A stretch of DNA of 64,000 nucleotides from Clostridia bacterium (lineage in GTDB: Bacteria; Bacillota; Clostridia; Christensenellales; Aristaeellaceae): contig JAFWEJ010000008.1 of the NCBI GenBank assembly GCA_017512985.1, forward strand, positions 434,001 to 498,000. Direction: 5' to 3'. The stretch's first letter is position 1. Each line of letters starts with the position of its first letter. Under the pieces are notes generated by a model. That model was not told the DNA's origin. It saw only the letters and a list, made by a program, of their open reading frames with translations, and ran no database searches. Shown one piece after another: positions 8,697-16,896 of this stretch. The translations under genes and the position numbers were made by a program.

Positions 8697-9604
8697 TTTC
8701 CGCAAAAGACTTTGAATCGGCTCTCCGTCTGGAATGCCTTGTACCTTCCACAAAAACCGAATGGGATATCCGTACGCCTGATCTGAACAGGCCGGGAATC
8801 CAGTTCTGCGGGTTTTATGAATTTTTCGCCTTTGAGCGTCCCCAGCTGATCGGGAAAGCGGAAATGGCTTACCTGGAAGAACAGGTTCCGGAAAAACGCA
8901 GAGAGATTCTTGAAAAGTATTTCAGTTATCCGATTCCCTGCATCATTATCTGCCGGAGCCTTACTCCTCCTCCGGAGCTGCTTGAAGCAGCTGTTTCCCA
9001 CGATGTGCCCGTTTATTCCAGCCCGATGGTTACAAGCAAGTTTACCGCGCTGGCGATCAATTACCTGAACCGGTGCCTTGCTCCGCATATCACCAGGCAC
9101 GGCGTGCTGGTAGACGTATACGGCATCGGCGTTTTCCTGTCCGGTAAAAGCGGTGTAGGAAAAAGCGAGGCCGCGATTGAACTGATCAAACGCGGGCACC
9201 AGCTGGTAGCAGACGATGTTGTCGACATCTGCCGGATATCCGACGACCGCCTCATCGGAAGCTGTCCGGAAAAGATCCGCTACCTGATGGAAATCCGGGG
9301 CATCGGAGTGATCGATATCAAGGCCATGTTCGGCATCGGCGCTGTGACAAAGAGCAAATCGATCGACCTGATTATTGAGCTAGAAGCCTGGGATGAAAAC
9401 AAGGCTTATGACCGGATCGGCATCCAGGATGACGAGATCGAAATTATGGGCGTAAAGGTTCCCCATCAGCTGATGCCGATCAAGCCCGGACGGAATCTTG
9501 CCATCATCGTTGAGGTGGCAGCCAGGAACCTGAGCCTGAAACGTACAGGCTACAATGCAGCACGTGAGCTGTCATCCCTTTTTCAGGATGACGCGAATGA
9601 TTAA
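8693..9604 (+). CDS. hprK: HPr(Ser) kinase/phosphorylase
   Basis: Bifunctional enzyme that phosphorylates HPr on Ser46 and removes the phosphate again, setting carbon catabolite control in Bacillota. The 303-residue length is typical. Walker A GKSGVGKS is at 151-158, the HG motif at 136-137 in the family block ITRHGVLVDVYGIG, the Asp pair at 174-175 (LVADD), and the C-terminal signature with AARNLS...TGYNAA is intact. The start is GTG at 8693, overlapping the previous stop. The N-terminal domain (1-130) is of normal length. Here hprK is co-transcribed with an FGGY kinase, a HAD phosphatase and a ROK glucokinase, and no ptsH, ptsI or lgt is in the window; lgt is the partner in many other Bacillota. 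Confidence 0.97.
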   Translation: MISAKDFESALRLECLVPSTKTEWDIRTPDLNRPGIQFCGFYEFFAFERPQLIGKAEMAYLEEQVPEKRREILEKYFSYPIPCIIICRSLTPPPELLEAAVSHDVPVYSSPMVTSKFTALAINYLNRCLAPHITRHGVLVDVYGIGVFLSGKSGVGKSEAAIELIKRGHQLVADDVVDICRISDDRLIGSCPEKIRYLMEIRGIGVIDIKAMFGIGAVTKSKSIDLIIELEAWDENKAYDRIGIQDDEIEIMGVKVPHQLMPIKPGRNLAIIVEVAARNLSLKRTGYNAARELSSLFQDDAND

Positions 9605-9619
9605 GGAGGATACATATTC

Positions 9620-10561
9620 ATGATCAGGATTGGCGTTGATGTCGGCGGAACAGGTATTCAGATCGGCGTTGTGGACGAAGGTTACAACATCATCCGGGAA
9701 AGCTCCATTCCCACCCGTGCGGATCTTCCTTTTGAAGAACAGGTCAGGCAGATCGCGGACTGCATCGTTTCCACAGTCCGGGACGCCGGCTTTGCTGAGA
9801 ATGATATTGAATCCGTTGGCGTCGGCATTCCCGGAATTGCGTCCGCAAAGACCGGCGAAATCATCAAATGCACGAATATGGGCTGGTTCCATGTCCCCTT
9901 CCGTGAGGTCTTCCGTCGTTTTCTGGATAAACCTGTACATATTGACAACGACGCGAATGTCGCCGCTCTGGCCGAAAGCGTTGCCGGTGTCAGCGCGGGT
10001 ACATCCTCCAGCGTGTTCATCACCATCGGAACCGGAATCGGAAGCGGAATTATTATCGACGGCCGGATCTGGAGCGGCGCCCATCATATCGGCGGCGAAC
10101 TCGGCCACGTGATCTTTGATCTGGACGGCGTTCCGTGCACCTGCGGCAATCACGGCTGCCTGGAACGCTACTGTTCCGCGACGGCACTGATCAGGATGGC
10201 GCGTGAAGCAGTCGCGGAACATCCTGATTCCCTGATCCTGACCTCTGTCGGGAACGATCCGTCCAGGATTGAAGCAAAAACGGTTTTTGATGCCGCCCGC
10301 GCAGAAGACCCTCTTGCGCTTTCTGTTTACAGCCGATATATTGACTGCCTTGCCCAGGCAATCGGCAGCGTGGTCAATCTGCTGGATCCGGAGGTAATCG
10401 TTCTCGGCGGCGGTGTCAGCAAAGCCGGCAGTTTTCTGCTCGATCCCTTGACCCGGGAATATTCCAGATACGTTCTGTTCAATGATCAGCCCCTGCCGCC
10501 TGTCAGGCTGGCGGTGCTCGGCTCTGAGGCCGGAATCATCGGCGCGGCGATGCTTTCCTGA
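9620..10561 (+). CDS. ROK-family glucokinase
   Basis: Cytoplasmic kinase of 313 residues that most likely converts glucose to glucose-6-phosphate with ATP. It has the ROK phosphate loop DVGGTGIQIG near residue 7, catalytic Asp in HIDNDAN (Asp111), the ExGH motif (Glu160, His163) and the zinc site CTCGNHGC (Cys173, Cys175, Cys180). The ribosome binding site AAGGAGG lies 10 nt upstream; the gene is 15 nt behind hprK. ROK transcription factors carry an extra N-terminal helix-turn-helix that is absent here, so an enzyme is the better call. The combination with HprK suggests that PTS-independent glucose entering from polysaccharide breakdown feeds this step. Confidence 0.93.
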   Translation: MIRIGVDVGGTGIQIGVVDEGYNIIRESSIPTRADLPFEEQVRQIADCIVSTVRDAGFAENDIESVGVGIPGIASAKTGEIIKCTNMGWFHVPFREVFRRFLDKPVHIDNDANVAALAESVAGVSAGTSSSVFITIGTGIGSGIIIDGRIWSGAHHIGGELGHVIFDLDGVPCTCGNHGCLERYCSATALIRMAREAVAEHPDSLILTSVGNDPSRIEAKTVFDAARAEDPLALSVYSRYIDCLAQAIGSVVNLLDPEVIVLGGGVSKAGSFLLDPLTREYSRYVLFNDQPLPPVRLAVLGSEAGIIGAAMLS

Positions 10562-10598
10562 TTATGTCTGCATTCCGGATCAGTGAAGGAGGTCCTGC

Positions 10599-12041
10599 AT
10601 GTCAGATTTTACGTTCAGCAAAAAAAGAGACGGAACATATCAGCTGGAAAAGTATGAGGGGGCTTCCCTTGACCTTTCCATCCCGTCCGAATATGAAGGC
10701 AATCCGGTCACATCTATTGCCGACAATGCTTTCTCATGGTCGGACCGCATTCAGCGGGTTTCCATTCCGGATACGGTTACCCAGATCGGAGAGGCCGCCT
10801 TTTCCTGGTGTGAATCTCTCCGGGAAATCCTGATCCCCGATTCCGTCAAAACAATCGGCGAATGGGCTTTTATCGGATGTGTTTCCATGAAGAGCATCCG
10901 ACTTCCCTCCGGACTGAAAAAGATCAATTATTCAACCTTCCAGTCCTGTTCCTCCCTCGTATCTGTTGAAATTCCGGATTCTGTCCGCTCAATCGGGCCG
11001 GAAGCCTTTTCAGAGTGCAGGAACCTGAAATCGGTTATCCTTTCTTCTTCCCTTACATCCATCGGGGATAACGCCTTCTCTGCCTGCGAGTCGCTGACGC
11101 TCGTCAATCTTCCTGATCAGCTGACTGAATTCGGCAGCAACGTCTTTTCCGGATGTATTTCCCTGTCTTCATTTACCGTATCACCTTCCCATCCTGTATT
11201 CCGGAATGCGGACGACGGTATCCTGATCAACAAAAAAGAAAAAAAGCTGCTCTTCTATCCTTTTGACCGGAGAGTACGGACTGCGGAAATTCCTGACGGG
11301 ATCGAAGTTATTGCAGAGGAAGCCTTTTCCGGGCGGAACCATCTGGAATCGGTCATCCTCCCCGACACCGTCAAAATCATTGAGTCCAAAGCTTTTTACA
11401 GCTGCCGGGCTCTGAAGCAGATCAATCTTCCTGATTCCGTCCAGCGGATCGGCAGCAGCGCTTTCCACAGCTGTTCTTCGCTGCAGAGCGTTTCGCTTCC
11501 CGCCGAACTGCCTGTGATTGATTATTCCGTCTTTTACGCGTGCAGTTCGCTTGCGTCAGTGACCTTCCCTGCAAATCTTCGCCTCATTGCCCCCTGCGCT
11601 TTCAGCGGCTGCGGATCTCTTTCTTCCATCTCCTTCCCCGACACGCTGATCGACATTGGAGATTCCGCTTTTGAAGGATGCAGATCCATCGAGGAACTGG
11701 TACTTCCGTCCTCCCTTGAGTCGCTTGGAGCCCATGCATTCGGATCCTGCGTCATGCTTGACAGCGCTGTGATCAATCCCGGGCTCAAAGCAATCCCCGC
11801 ACAAGCTTTCTCCCGTTGTGAAAACCTGAACCGCGTCGTTCTTCCGGAAGGAGTGGAAGAAATCCGTACTGAAGCTTTTGAGAGCTGTGAAAACCTGCTG
11901 ACGCTTCAGATTCCTGTTTCAGTCAATGAAATCGATCCTTCCGCCTTCTCCGGATGCAGGCATATCATGCTGTTTGTCTATCCCGGTTCATATGCCCATA
12001 ATTATGCCAGGGATACCGGGATTATGTTTTCCGAACTGTAA
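10599..12041 (+). CDS. BspA-type leucine-rich-repeat protein, no signal peptide
   Basis: A 480-residue protein built almost wholly of LRR_5 (Treponema pallidum/BspA type) repeats of about 23 residues. The repeat core reads roughly I-P-x-S-V-x-x-I-G-x-x-A-F-x-x-C-x-x-L and recurs about 16 times from residue 40 to 460. A 30-residue N-terminal strand-rich segment (SDFTFSKKRDGTYQLEKYEG) precedes it. No signal peptide, sortase motif or membrane helix is visible, although most BspA-like proteins are exported. The start ATG follows AGGAGG by 8 nt. It is 37 nt behind the glucokinase and ends just before a strong terminator, so it is probably the last gene of that operon. Function unknown; protein-protein binding is the expected activity. 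Confidence 0.85.
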   Translation: MSDFTFSKKRDGTYQLEKYEGASLDLSIPSEYEGNPVTSIADNAFSWSDRIQRVSIPDTVTQIGEAAFSWCESLREILIPDSVKTIGEWAFIGCVSMKSIRLPSGLKKINYSTFQSCSSLVSVEIPDSVRSIGPEAFSECRNLKSVILSSSLTSIGDNAFSACESLTLVNLPDQLTEFGSNVFSGCISLSSFTVSPSHPVFRNADDGILINKKEKKLLFYPFDRRVRTAEIPDGIEVIAEEAFSGRNHLESVILPDTVKIIESKAFYSCRALKQINLPDSVQRIGSSAFHSCSSLQSVSLPAELPVIDYSVFYACSSLASVTFPANLRLIAPCAFSGCGSLSSISFPDTLIDIGDSAFEGCRSIEELVLPSSLESLGAHAFGSCVMLDSAVINPGLKAIPAQAFSRCENLNRVVLPEGVEEIRTEAFESCENLLTLQIPVSVNEIDPSAFSGCRHIMLFVYPGSYAHNYARDTGIMFSEL

Positions 12042-12057
12042 TCTTTCCCCGGATAAA

Positions 12058-12091
12058 AGAAAAGGAACTGCCTATCCGCAGTTCCTTTTCT
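12058..12091. terminator. Bidirectional intrinsic terminator
   Basis: A perfect 14-bp hairpin: 12058-12071 pairs with 12078-12091 around a 6-nt loop, with A-rich left and T-rich right flanks. It separates the convergent LRR and SPFH genes and should serve both. Confidence 0.85.
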
Positions 12092-12103
12092 TTATTTGCG
12101 CTA

Positions 12104-13153
12104 TTACTGTTTTGCACCGCATTCGGGGCAGAATTTGGTGCCGGCGGGAATCTCCTTGCCGCAGCTGGTGCAGAAGCTTCCTGCAGCCTGCTTCGTACCG
12201 CATTCGGGACAGAATTTTGAATCGGCGGCAATCTTCGCTCCGCAGGCCGCGCATACGGCGGTCGCAGCGGCGGGAGCAGCGGCTGCCTGGGGAGCGGCAG
12301 GATTCATGCTCTGGGCAAACATCTGGCCCATCGCGGCTCCGGCGCCCATGCCCACGCCCATACCGGCAACGCCGTTCTGGTTGTTGGCGGCGTCCCGCAT
12401 GGCTTCCGCAGCCTGATACTTGGCATACTGGTCCATATTGCCGAGCACGCCCATGGAAGTCCGCTTGTCAATGCTCTTCTCCACTTCTTCGGGAAGGGAA
12501 ATGTTTTCGATGACAAAGCTGCAGAGCGTCAGGCCCAGTTCGGCCAGCTTGGGATTGATGGCCTGCATGGCATAGGCGGACAGTTCTTCGTAATTGGCGG
12601 CCAGATCCAGCGCGGGGATTTTGCTCTCGGCGATCGCATCGCTCAGTCCGCTGACCAGCGTGCGTTTGATCTGGCCTTCGACGCCTTCCACAGTAAACAG
12701 CGCGGCGGTTCCGAATACTTCCTTCAGGAATTTTGCGGCGTCGGATACACGAAAGCTGTAGATACCGAAGGCGCGGACGCGGATCATTCCGAATTCGGCG
12801 TCGCGCATCATGACAGGATTGCTGGTTCCCCACTTCATGTCAAGGAACTGCTTGGTGTTGACAAAATACACGTCGGATTTGAACGGGCTGTTGAAACCGT
12901 ATTTCCAGCTCTTCAGTGCGGTCAGGATCGGCATGTTGCTGGTCTTCAGCTCATACCTGCCGGGCTCAAACACGTCGGCCAGTTCGCCTTCGTTGACAAA
13001 GATCGCAACCTGGCTTTCGCGCACGGTCAGCTGCGCGCCCATCATTATCTCTTTGCCGTTCATGTCGTATTTGTGCACCATGGTCTTGCCGGAATTGTCG
13101 GACCATTCGATCACATCGATCAGTTGCCCTTTGATTGCGTCCAGAATACCCAT
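12104..13153 (-). CDS. SPFH-domain protein with two C-terminal zinc ribbons (YdjI-like)
   Basis: A 349-residue protein of the YdjI/virion-core-like SPFH group. Residues about 15-240 form the SPFH (band 7) domain, with the family block MKWGTSNPVMMRDAEFGMIRV in the middle. A Gly/Ala/Met-rich linker (about 260-300) leads to two zinc ribbons, each CxxCGxxIxxxxxFCPECG. ATG at 13153 is chosen for the GGAGG 9 nt upstream; the frame is open ten codons further. Members in Bacillus are membrane-associated and linked to stress and membrane organisation; here no hydrophobic anchor is seen. The gene lies 19 nt behind a degenerate response-regulator-like gene and is probably co-transcribed with it. Confidence 0.85.
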   Translation of the reverse strand: MGILDAIKGQLIDVIEWSDNSGKTMVHKYDMNGKEIMMGAQLTVRESQVAIFVNEGELADVFEPGRYELKTSNMPILTALKSWKYGFNSPFKSDVYFVNTKQFLDMKWGTSNPVMMRDAEFGMIRVRAFGIYSFRVSDAAKFLKEVFGTAALFTVEGVEGQIKRTLVSGLSDAIAESKIPALDLAANYEELSAYAMQAINPKLAELGLTLCSFVIENISLPEEVEKSIDKRTSMGVLGNMDQYAKYQAAEAMRDAANNQNGVAGMGVGMGAGAAMGQMFAQSMNPAAPQAAAAPAAATAVCAACGAKIAADSKFCPECGTKQAAGSFCTSCGKEIPAGTKFCPECGAKQ

Positions 13154-13172
13154 TTTCTTTCCTCCTTGTTGT

Positions 13173-13985
13173 TTATGCTTCATCCGTATTTTCGCACATC
13201 GCAGTCAGTGCCGGAAATACGCGGATTCCTGATATATGCAGTTCCAGTCCGAAATATTCTTTCATGTGTTCGATGCTGTCTGCGGTATACGATGTGAGCA
13301 TGGCGGTCATGGTGTCAACCGTCATGTCCGTATCGACTCCGTGAAGCGGGCAGGCCAGCACAAGGATCCTGCCGTCTGAATGGACTGTCGGTAGAATATG
13401 GATCCCGTTCAGGTCTCCGGCAAAAGAAGTCCTGAGCGCAATCTCAAGCTGTTCCTTGCCGTAATGCCATCTGCCTTCAAGCTTGTCGAACGGAGCGGAC
13501 TGATCCAGTTCAATGAGCAGGCAGGGACGGTCTGCGTCCATTCTGCTGCGGAGCAGGCGCATATTGCGGTGAAGATCCGTGCTGTTTTTGATTTTTCCGT
13601 TGATCACTTTACGGAAAAACTCGTGGCGGCACATCTGAAGAATGTCCCGTGTATTGGTCCGTTCGTTGTAGAAATCCGCATGAATCCGGTTCAGCAGGAT
13701 TTTCAGTTCACTCAGATACCTGAGAACCTCTTCTTCATTGTGTCCCGCTTCAAAAATGGATACATTCGGAAAATTCTGCTGCAGATATGCAAGAATCAGT
13801 TCTTCCTGATCGTGATTCACAGCAATGCAGATGCCGTCCGCATGATGTTTTGCAAGGCTGTCCTTTGTGCCCTCAAAATCATGGCGGATATGCGGCTGCT
13901 TGAAACCCAGCATTTCCCAGTTCTGTATACCGGCAAATGCGTTCAGCACATCCTCCTGATCAGATACCAGCAAAAGCTTGTACAT
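13173..13985 (-). CDS. YesN-like pseudo-receiver protein lacking a DNA-binding domain
   Basis: A 270-residue cytoplasmic protein. Its N-terminus (YKLLLVSDQEDVLNAFAGIQNWEMLGF) follows the opening of YesN-type AraC response regulators, but where the phospho-acceptor should be it reads ADGICIAVNHDQEE, with no Asp at the end of the third strand. Residues 120-260 resemble the middle domain of those regulators (EFFRKVINGKI, then an alpha/beta cyclase-like fold with LLIELDQ). The two AraC helix-turn-helix motifs that normally follow are missing; the protein simply stops. RBS GGAGGTCATTGG precedes the ATG. It may be an intact stand-alone protein, since the frame is clean and it has its own promoter, and it is followed closely by the SPFH gene. 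Confidence 0.6.
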   Translation of the reverse strand: MYKLLLVSDQEDVLNAFAGIQNWEMLGFKQPHIRHDFEGTKDSLAKHHADGICIAVNHDQEELILAYLQQNFPNVSIFEAGHNEEEVLRYLSELKILLNRIHADFYNERTNTRDILQMCRHEFFRKVINGKIKNSTDLHRNMRLLRSRMDADRPCLLIELDQSAPFDKLEGRWHYGKEQLEIALRTSFAGDLNGIHILPTVHSDGRILVLACPLHGVDTDMTVDTMTAMLTSYTADSIEHMKEYFGLELHISGIRVFPALTAMCENTDEA

Positions 13986-14026
13986 CCAATGACCTCCGGG
14001 GCGTTATAGCAGCATTTCACTCGGGT

Positions 14027-14055
14027 ATTATATCCTACTTGATGACAATATGCAA
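14027..14055 (-). promoter_or_regulatory. promoter for the pseudo-receiver/SPFH pair
   Basis: On the minus strand TTGCAT (complement of 14050-14055), 17 nt, TATAAT (complement of 14027-14032), 41 nt before the ATG of the pseudo-receiver gene. Confidence 0.7.
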
Positions 14056-14129
14056 ATGGATTCGTCTTTTAGCTGTTCTGAAAACGCCATCAGTGAAGGG
14101 ATCACCCGTGCGTAAAAGGCGCTTACGCT

Positions 14130-15752
14130 TTACTCTTTTTTCCTGATTGCCTTCTTCAGAGCCCCGACAATGATGATCAGTGCGGCAGCTGCCGCGGCAA
14201 TGATCGCGATATTTGCCGGTGTCAGGAATTTGTCCGTTTTTTCACTGCTGCCGGCTTCAGATGATTTTTCGGGAGTATTCTCTTCCTGTTTCTTTTCCCC
14301 GTTTTTTTGTTCCGCGTCGCCGGCTGCTTCGTTTAGGGCCTCGGTCGGCAGCTCAGTCGGCTGTTCGGCAGGCTGCTCAGTCGGCTGTTCGGTTGCCGCT
14401 GCACTCTGTTCCAGTTTCTTCGCTATTTCGCTCACATCGACAGCGCCGTCAGACTGAAGCACTTCATTCATGACTGCCTGCGCTTTGATCAGCTGAACGT
14501 CACGCTTCAGGTCTGCGAATTCGTACATACCATTATCCCCTTCCGGAAGGGATACTTCAAAATCCGGTGTAATTCCGATCTTGTGAACCGCCGAACCGTT
14601 CGGGGTATAGTACTGCGCGATCGTCATCTGGTATCCGGCACCTTTGTTTCCGACCTGATAGACGCCCTGAATGATCCCTTTCCCAAAGCTCTTCACACCG
14701 ACGGTAACAGCGCCGGCACAGTCGCGCAGTGCGCCTGTGAGAATTTCGGAAGAGCTGGCTGTGTTTTCATTGATGAGGATAACCAGTTTTACATCAACTT
14801 TTCCGTCTTTCGTCAGATATTCGGTATGGTCCTCATCATCCCGGTATTTCAGGTAGCACAGTTCTCCCTTATCCATGAACAGGTCTGCAATATACCTGGC
14901 CTGGTCAACCCAACCGCCGGTATTGTCGCGCAGATCGATAATGACACCCTTTGCGCCCTGGGAAATAAGTTTGTTCAGGTCGTTTTCAAATTCCTTTTCA
15001 CACTGTCCCGCGAACTGATACAGAGCAATGTATCCGACTGAATCGTCGATCATCCTGCTTTCAACCTGGTTGACATTGACCTCTTTGCGGGTGATGGTAT
15101 ATGTGATCTCTTCGTCTCCGCGGATGAATGTGACGTCTACGTCCGTATCCGGAACGCCCCGCATGATATCTACGGCTTCCTGCAGGTTGTTCGCGTTCAC
15201 AAAAAGATCATCGCCTACCTTATAGAGGATATCCCCGCGCTGTACGCCGGCAGCTTCAGCCGGTCCGCCTTTAAAAACGCGTACGATCGTGCACTTCTGT
15301 GTATCCATGTTGGACTGGATCAGCACGCCGATTCCGACATAGTTGCCTTCGTCGTCTTCCCACAGTTCCTCGTATTCTTTCGGATTATAATAGAATGAAT
15401 ACGGATCGTCCAGTCCGTTCATCAGGCCCCTGATGGCATATTCTGTCATCTTGTCCGTATCAGGTTCCTGGTAGAAGTAATTCTTTGCAAAATCATAGAT
15501 TTCGAACATTTCGGAAAACTGACGGTATTTGTCATATTCTTCCCTGCTGATTGTAACCGTGTCCGAAACGGATCCTGCCGGTTCAGTTCCCGGTGCGGCA
15601 GTGGACTGGGGTTCGGAACCGGAGCCTGAGCTGATGTTCGTTTCGCGATCCGTCCTGAACATAGCTTCCAGCCTGGAAGCGGGAATCACCGTGCAGGAGC
15701 ATAACAGCGCTGCGCAGAGAAGGACGGTCAGGATAAGCAGTTTTTTCTTCAT
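14130..15752 (-). CDS. S41 (C-terminal processing) protease, lipoprotein with C-terminal membrane segment
   Basis: Extracytoplasmic serine protease of the CtpA/Prc family, 540 residues. The signal sequence ends in a lipobox-like LCSC (Cys20). Residues 85-130 are the N-terminal helical part, 135-225 a PDZ domain (YVGIGV, GPAEAAGVQRGD), and 230-400 the S41 core with DLRDNTGG, TASSSEI (likely catalytic Ser333) and SFGKG (Lys358). A Gln/Pro/Thr/Glu repeat linker (EQPTEQPAEQPTELP) and an Ala/Ile-rich hydrophobic segment (about 512-530) with a basic tail follow. Having both a lipobox and a C-terminal helix is unusual. RBS AAAGGAG precedes the ATG. It lies 14 nt behind the PucR-type regulator gene, so the two are probably one transcript. 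Confidence 0.9.
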   Translation of the reverse strand: MKKKLLILTVLLCAALLCSCTVIPASRLEAMFRTDRETNISSGSGSEPQSTAAPGTEPAGSVSDTVTISREEYDKYRQFSEMFEIYDFAKNYFYQEPDTDKMTEYAIRGLMNGLDDPYSFYYNPKEYEELWEDDEGNYVGIGVLIQSNMDTQKCTIVRVFKGGPAEAAGVQRGDILYKVGDDLFVNANNLQEAVDIMRGVPDTDVDVTFIRGDEEITYTITRKEVNVNQVESRMIDDSVGYIALYQFAGQCEKEFENDLNKLISQGAKGVIIDLRDNTGGWVDQARYIADLFMDKGELCYLKYRDDEDHTEYLTKDGKVDVKLVILINENTASSSEILTGALRDCAGAVTVGVKSFGKGIIQGVYQVGNKGAGYQMTIAQYYTPNGSAVHKIGITPDFEVSLPEGDNGMYEFADLKRDVQLIKAQAVMNEVLQSDGAVDVSEIAKKLEQSAAATEQPTEQPAEQPTELPTEALNEAAGDAEQKNGEKKQEENTPEKSSEAGSSEKTDKFLTPANIAIIAAAAAALIIIVGALKKAIRKKE

Positions 15753-15766
15753 GTGTCGGACTCCTT

Positions 15767-16741
15767 TCAGTTCCTTGTTTCAGGCGGAATTTCGGATGCG
15801 ATTTCGGACATGATCCTGAATATAACCGCGTCGCTGAAAGAACGCAGGTCCAGTCCGAAATCCTTTTTGATCTTATCAAGACGGTAATTCAGGGTATTGC
15901 GGTGAATGAACAGCTGTTTGGAGGCGGCTGTCAGATTGAGGTCGTTCCGGAAGAAAACCCGCACTGTTTCAATCATCTCATCGCTAAACCCGGATGAACG
16001 GTCTTCTCCGAAAAAGATCTTTTTCAGGCTGTTTTTCTTTTCAGCCGGAATCGCGTCAATAATCCGCTCAAGCATCTGTTCCGAATAAACGGAAACATGG
16101 TCTTCGGGATGATAACGGTTTCCGAGATCAAGCGCCTTAAGCGCTTCGGTATACCCTTTGCGGATGCCGTCTTCGCCGGCATATGCCCCGCCGATCCCGG
16201 CGCGGATATCAACGATGCCTTCGGCTTCCATGGTGCCGATCAGCGCTTCCGCGAATTCCTTTATCTCATTCTCCGGGTGTACGGAAGCTTCCTTTATAAA
16301 AAGCGCAGTCTGATAATCGATCGGGATCAGAACGTCCGCTGCTTCCATCGGCGCCATGGAACAGATAACTGAACACAGGTCCTTTTCCAGCGGAGAATAT
16401 GACCGGAATGCGAGGAGATAACGAAGAGCTTCCCGGACGATTCCGTATTGTCTCAGCATGGACGGATCAGCGCGGTAGTTTTCGTCGTGCAGGATTTTCT
16501 CATACAGTTCCGCTGCGCTGCCGGGCTTCGACAGGCCGCTGTTCCGTATGTGGGCAACAGCGTATGCGAGCGCTTTCCCGGAAGGATTATTCGGAAGGAT
16601 GCAGACTGTCCGGCCAAGCAGAAGATAAATACTGTCGTCCGAACAGAACATATGATCCGGCGCTGCCGCCAGTTTCTTACGGATCTCTTCAGAAAGATCG
16701 TCTGAACTGCAGACCCCGGCCTGTATGATATCTCTTTCCAT
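15767..16741 (-). CDS. PucR/CdaR-type helix-turn-helix regulator
   Basis: Transcription regulator of 324 residues. The C-terminal 50 residues form the PucR HTH_30 domain: FFRNDLNLTAASKQLFIHRN followed by TLNYRLDKIKK is the diagnostic block. The middle region (about 150-240) resembles the GGDEF-like ligand domain of CdaR proteins (IVDIRAGIGGAYAGEDGIRKGYTEAL). No N-terminal GAF or purine-sensing domain is obvious. ATG at 16741 is preferred to the GTG two codons upstream because GGGAGG lies 8 nt before the ATG but only 2 nt before the GTG. Relatives respond to diacids, purines or cell-density signals; the inducer here is unknown. It probably drives its own transcript including the S41 protease gene. 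Confidence 0.85.
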   Translation of the reverse strand: MERDIIQAGVCSSDDLSEEIRKKLAAAPDHMFCSDDSIYLLLGRTVCILPNNPSGKALAYAVAHIRNSGLSKPGSAAELYEKILHDENYRADPSMLRQYGIVREALRYLLAFRSYSPLEKDLCSVICSMAPMEAADVLIPIDYQTALFIKEASVHPENEIKEFAEALIGTMEAEGIVDIRAGIGGAYAGEDGIRKGYTEALKALDLGNRYHPEDHVSVYSEQMLERIIDAIPAEKKNSLKKIFFGEDRSSGFSDEMIETVRVFFRNDLNLTAASKQLFIHRNTLNYRLDKIKKDFGLDLRSFSDAVIFRIMSEIASEIPPETRN

Positions 16742-16834
16742 CCGCACGCCCTCCCTGTTCCATAGTTATATTATTATATCACAAATCATTCCTGAGGAAA
16801 ATAAAACGGAATAGTTTGACGAACTTTCATTGTC

Positions 16835-16863
16835 TTGAAAGGAATATGCCTGTTGCATATAAT
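16835..16863 (+). promoter_or_regulatory. promoter for the secreted Cys-hydrolase gene
   Basis: TTGAAA at 16835-16840, 17 nt, TATAAT at 16858-16863, 33 nt before the TTG start. Near-consensus, with one -35 mismatch. Confidence 0.75.
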
Positions 16864-16896
16864 ATAATTGGAATAAACATAGGGAGGTCCGGAATA

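Noticed and set aside
10700-12000. Repeats in the LRR gene, considered as CRISPR or tandem DNA repeats
   Set aside because: The periodicity is in the protein (about 23 residues), the DNA units differ, and there are no constant repeats with unique spacers.
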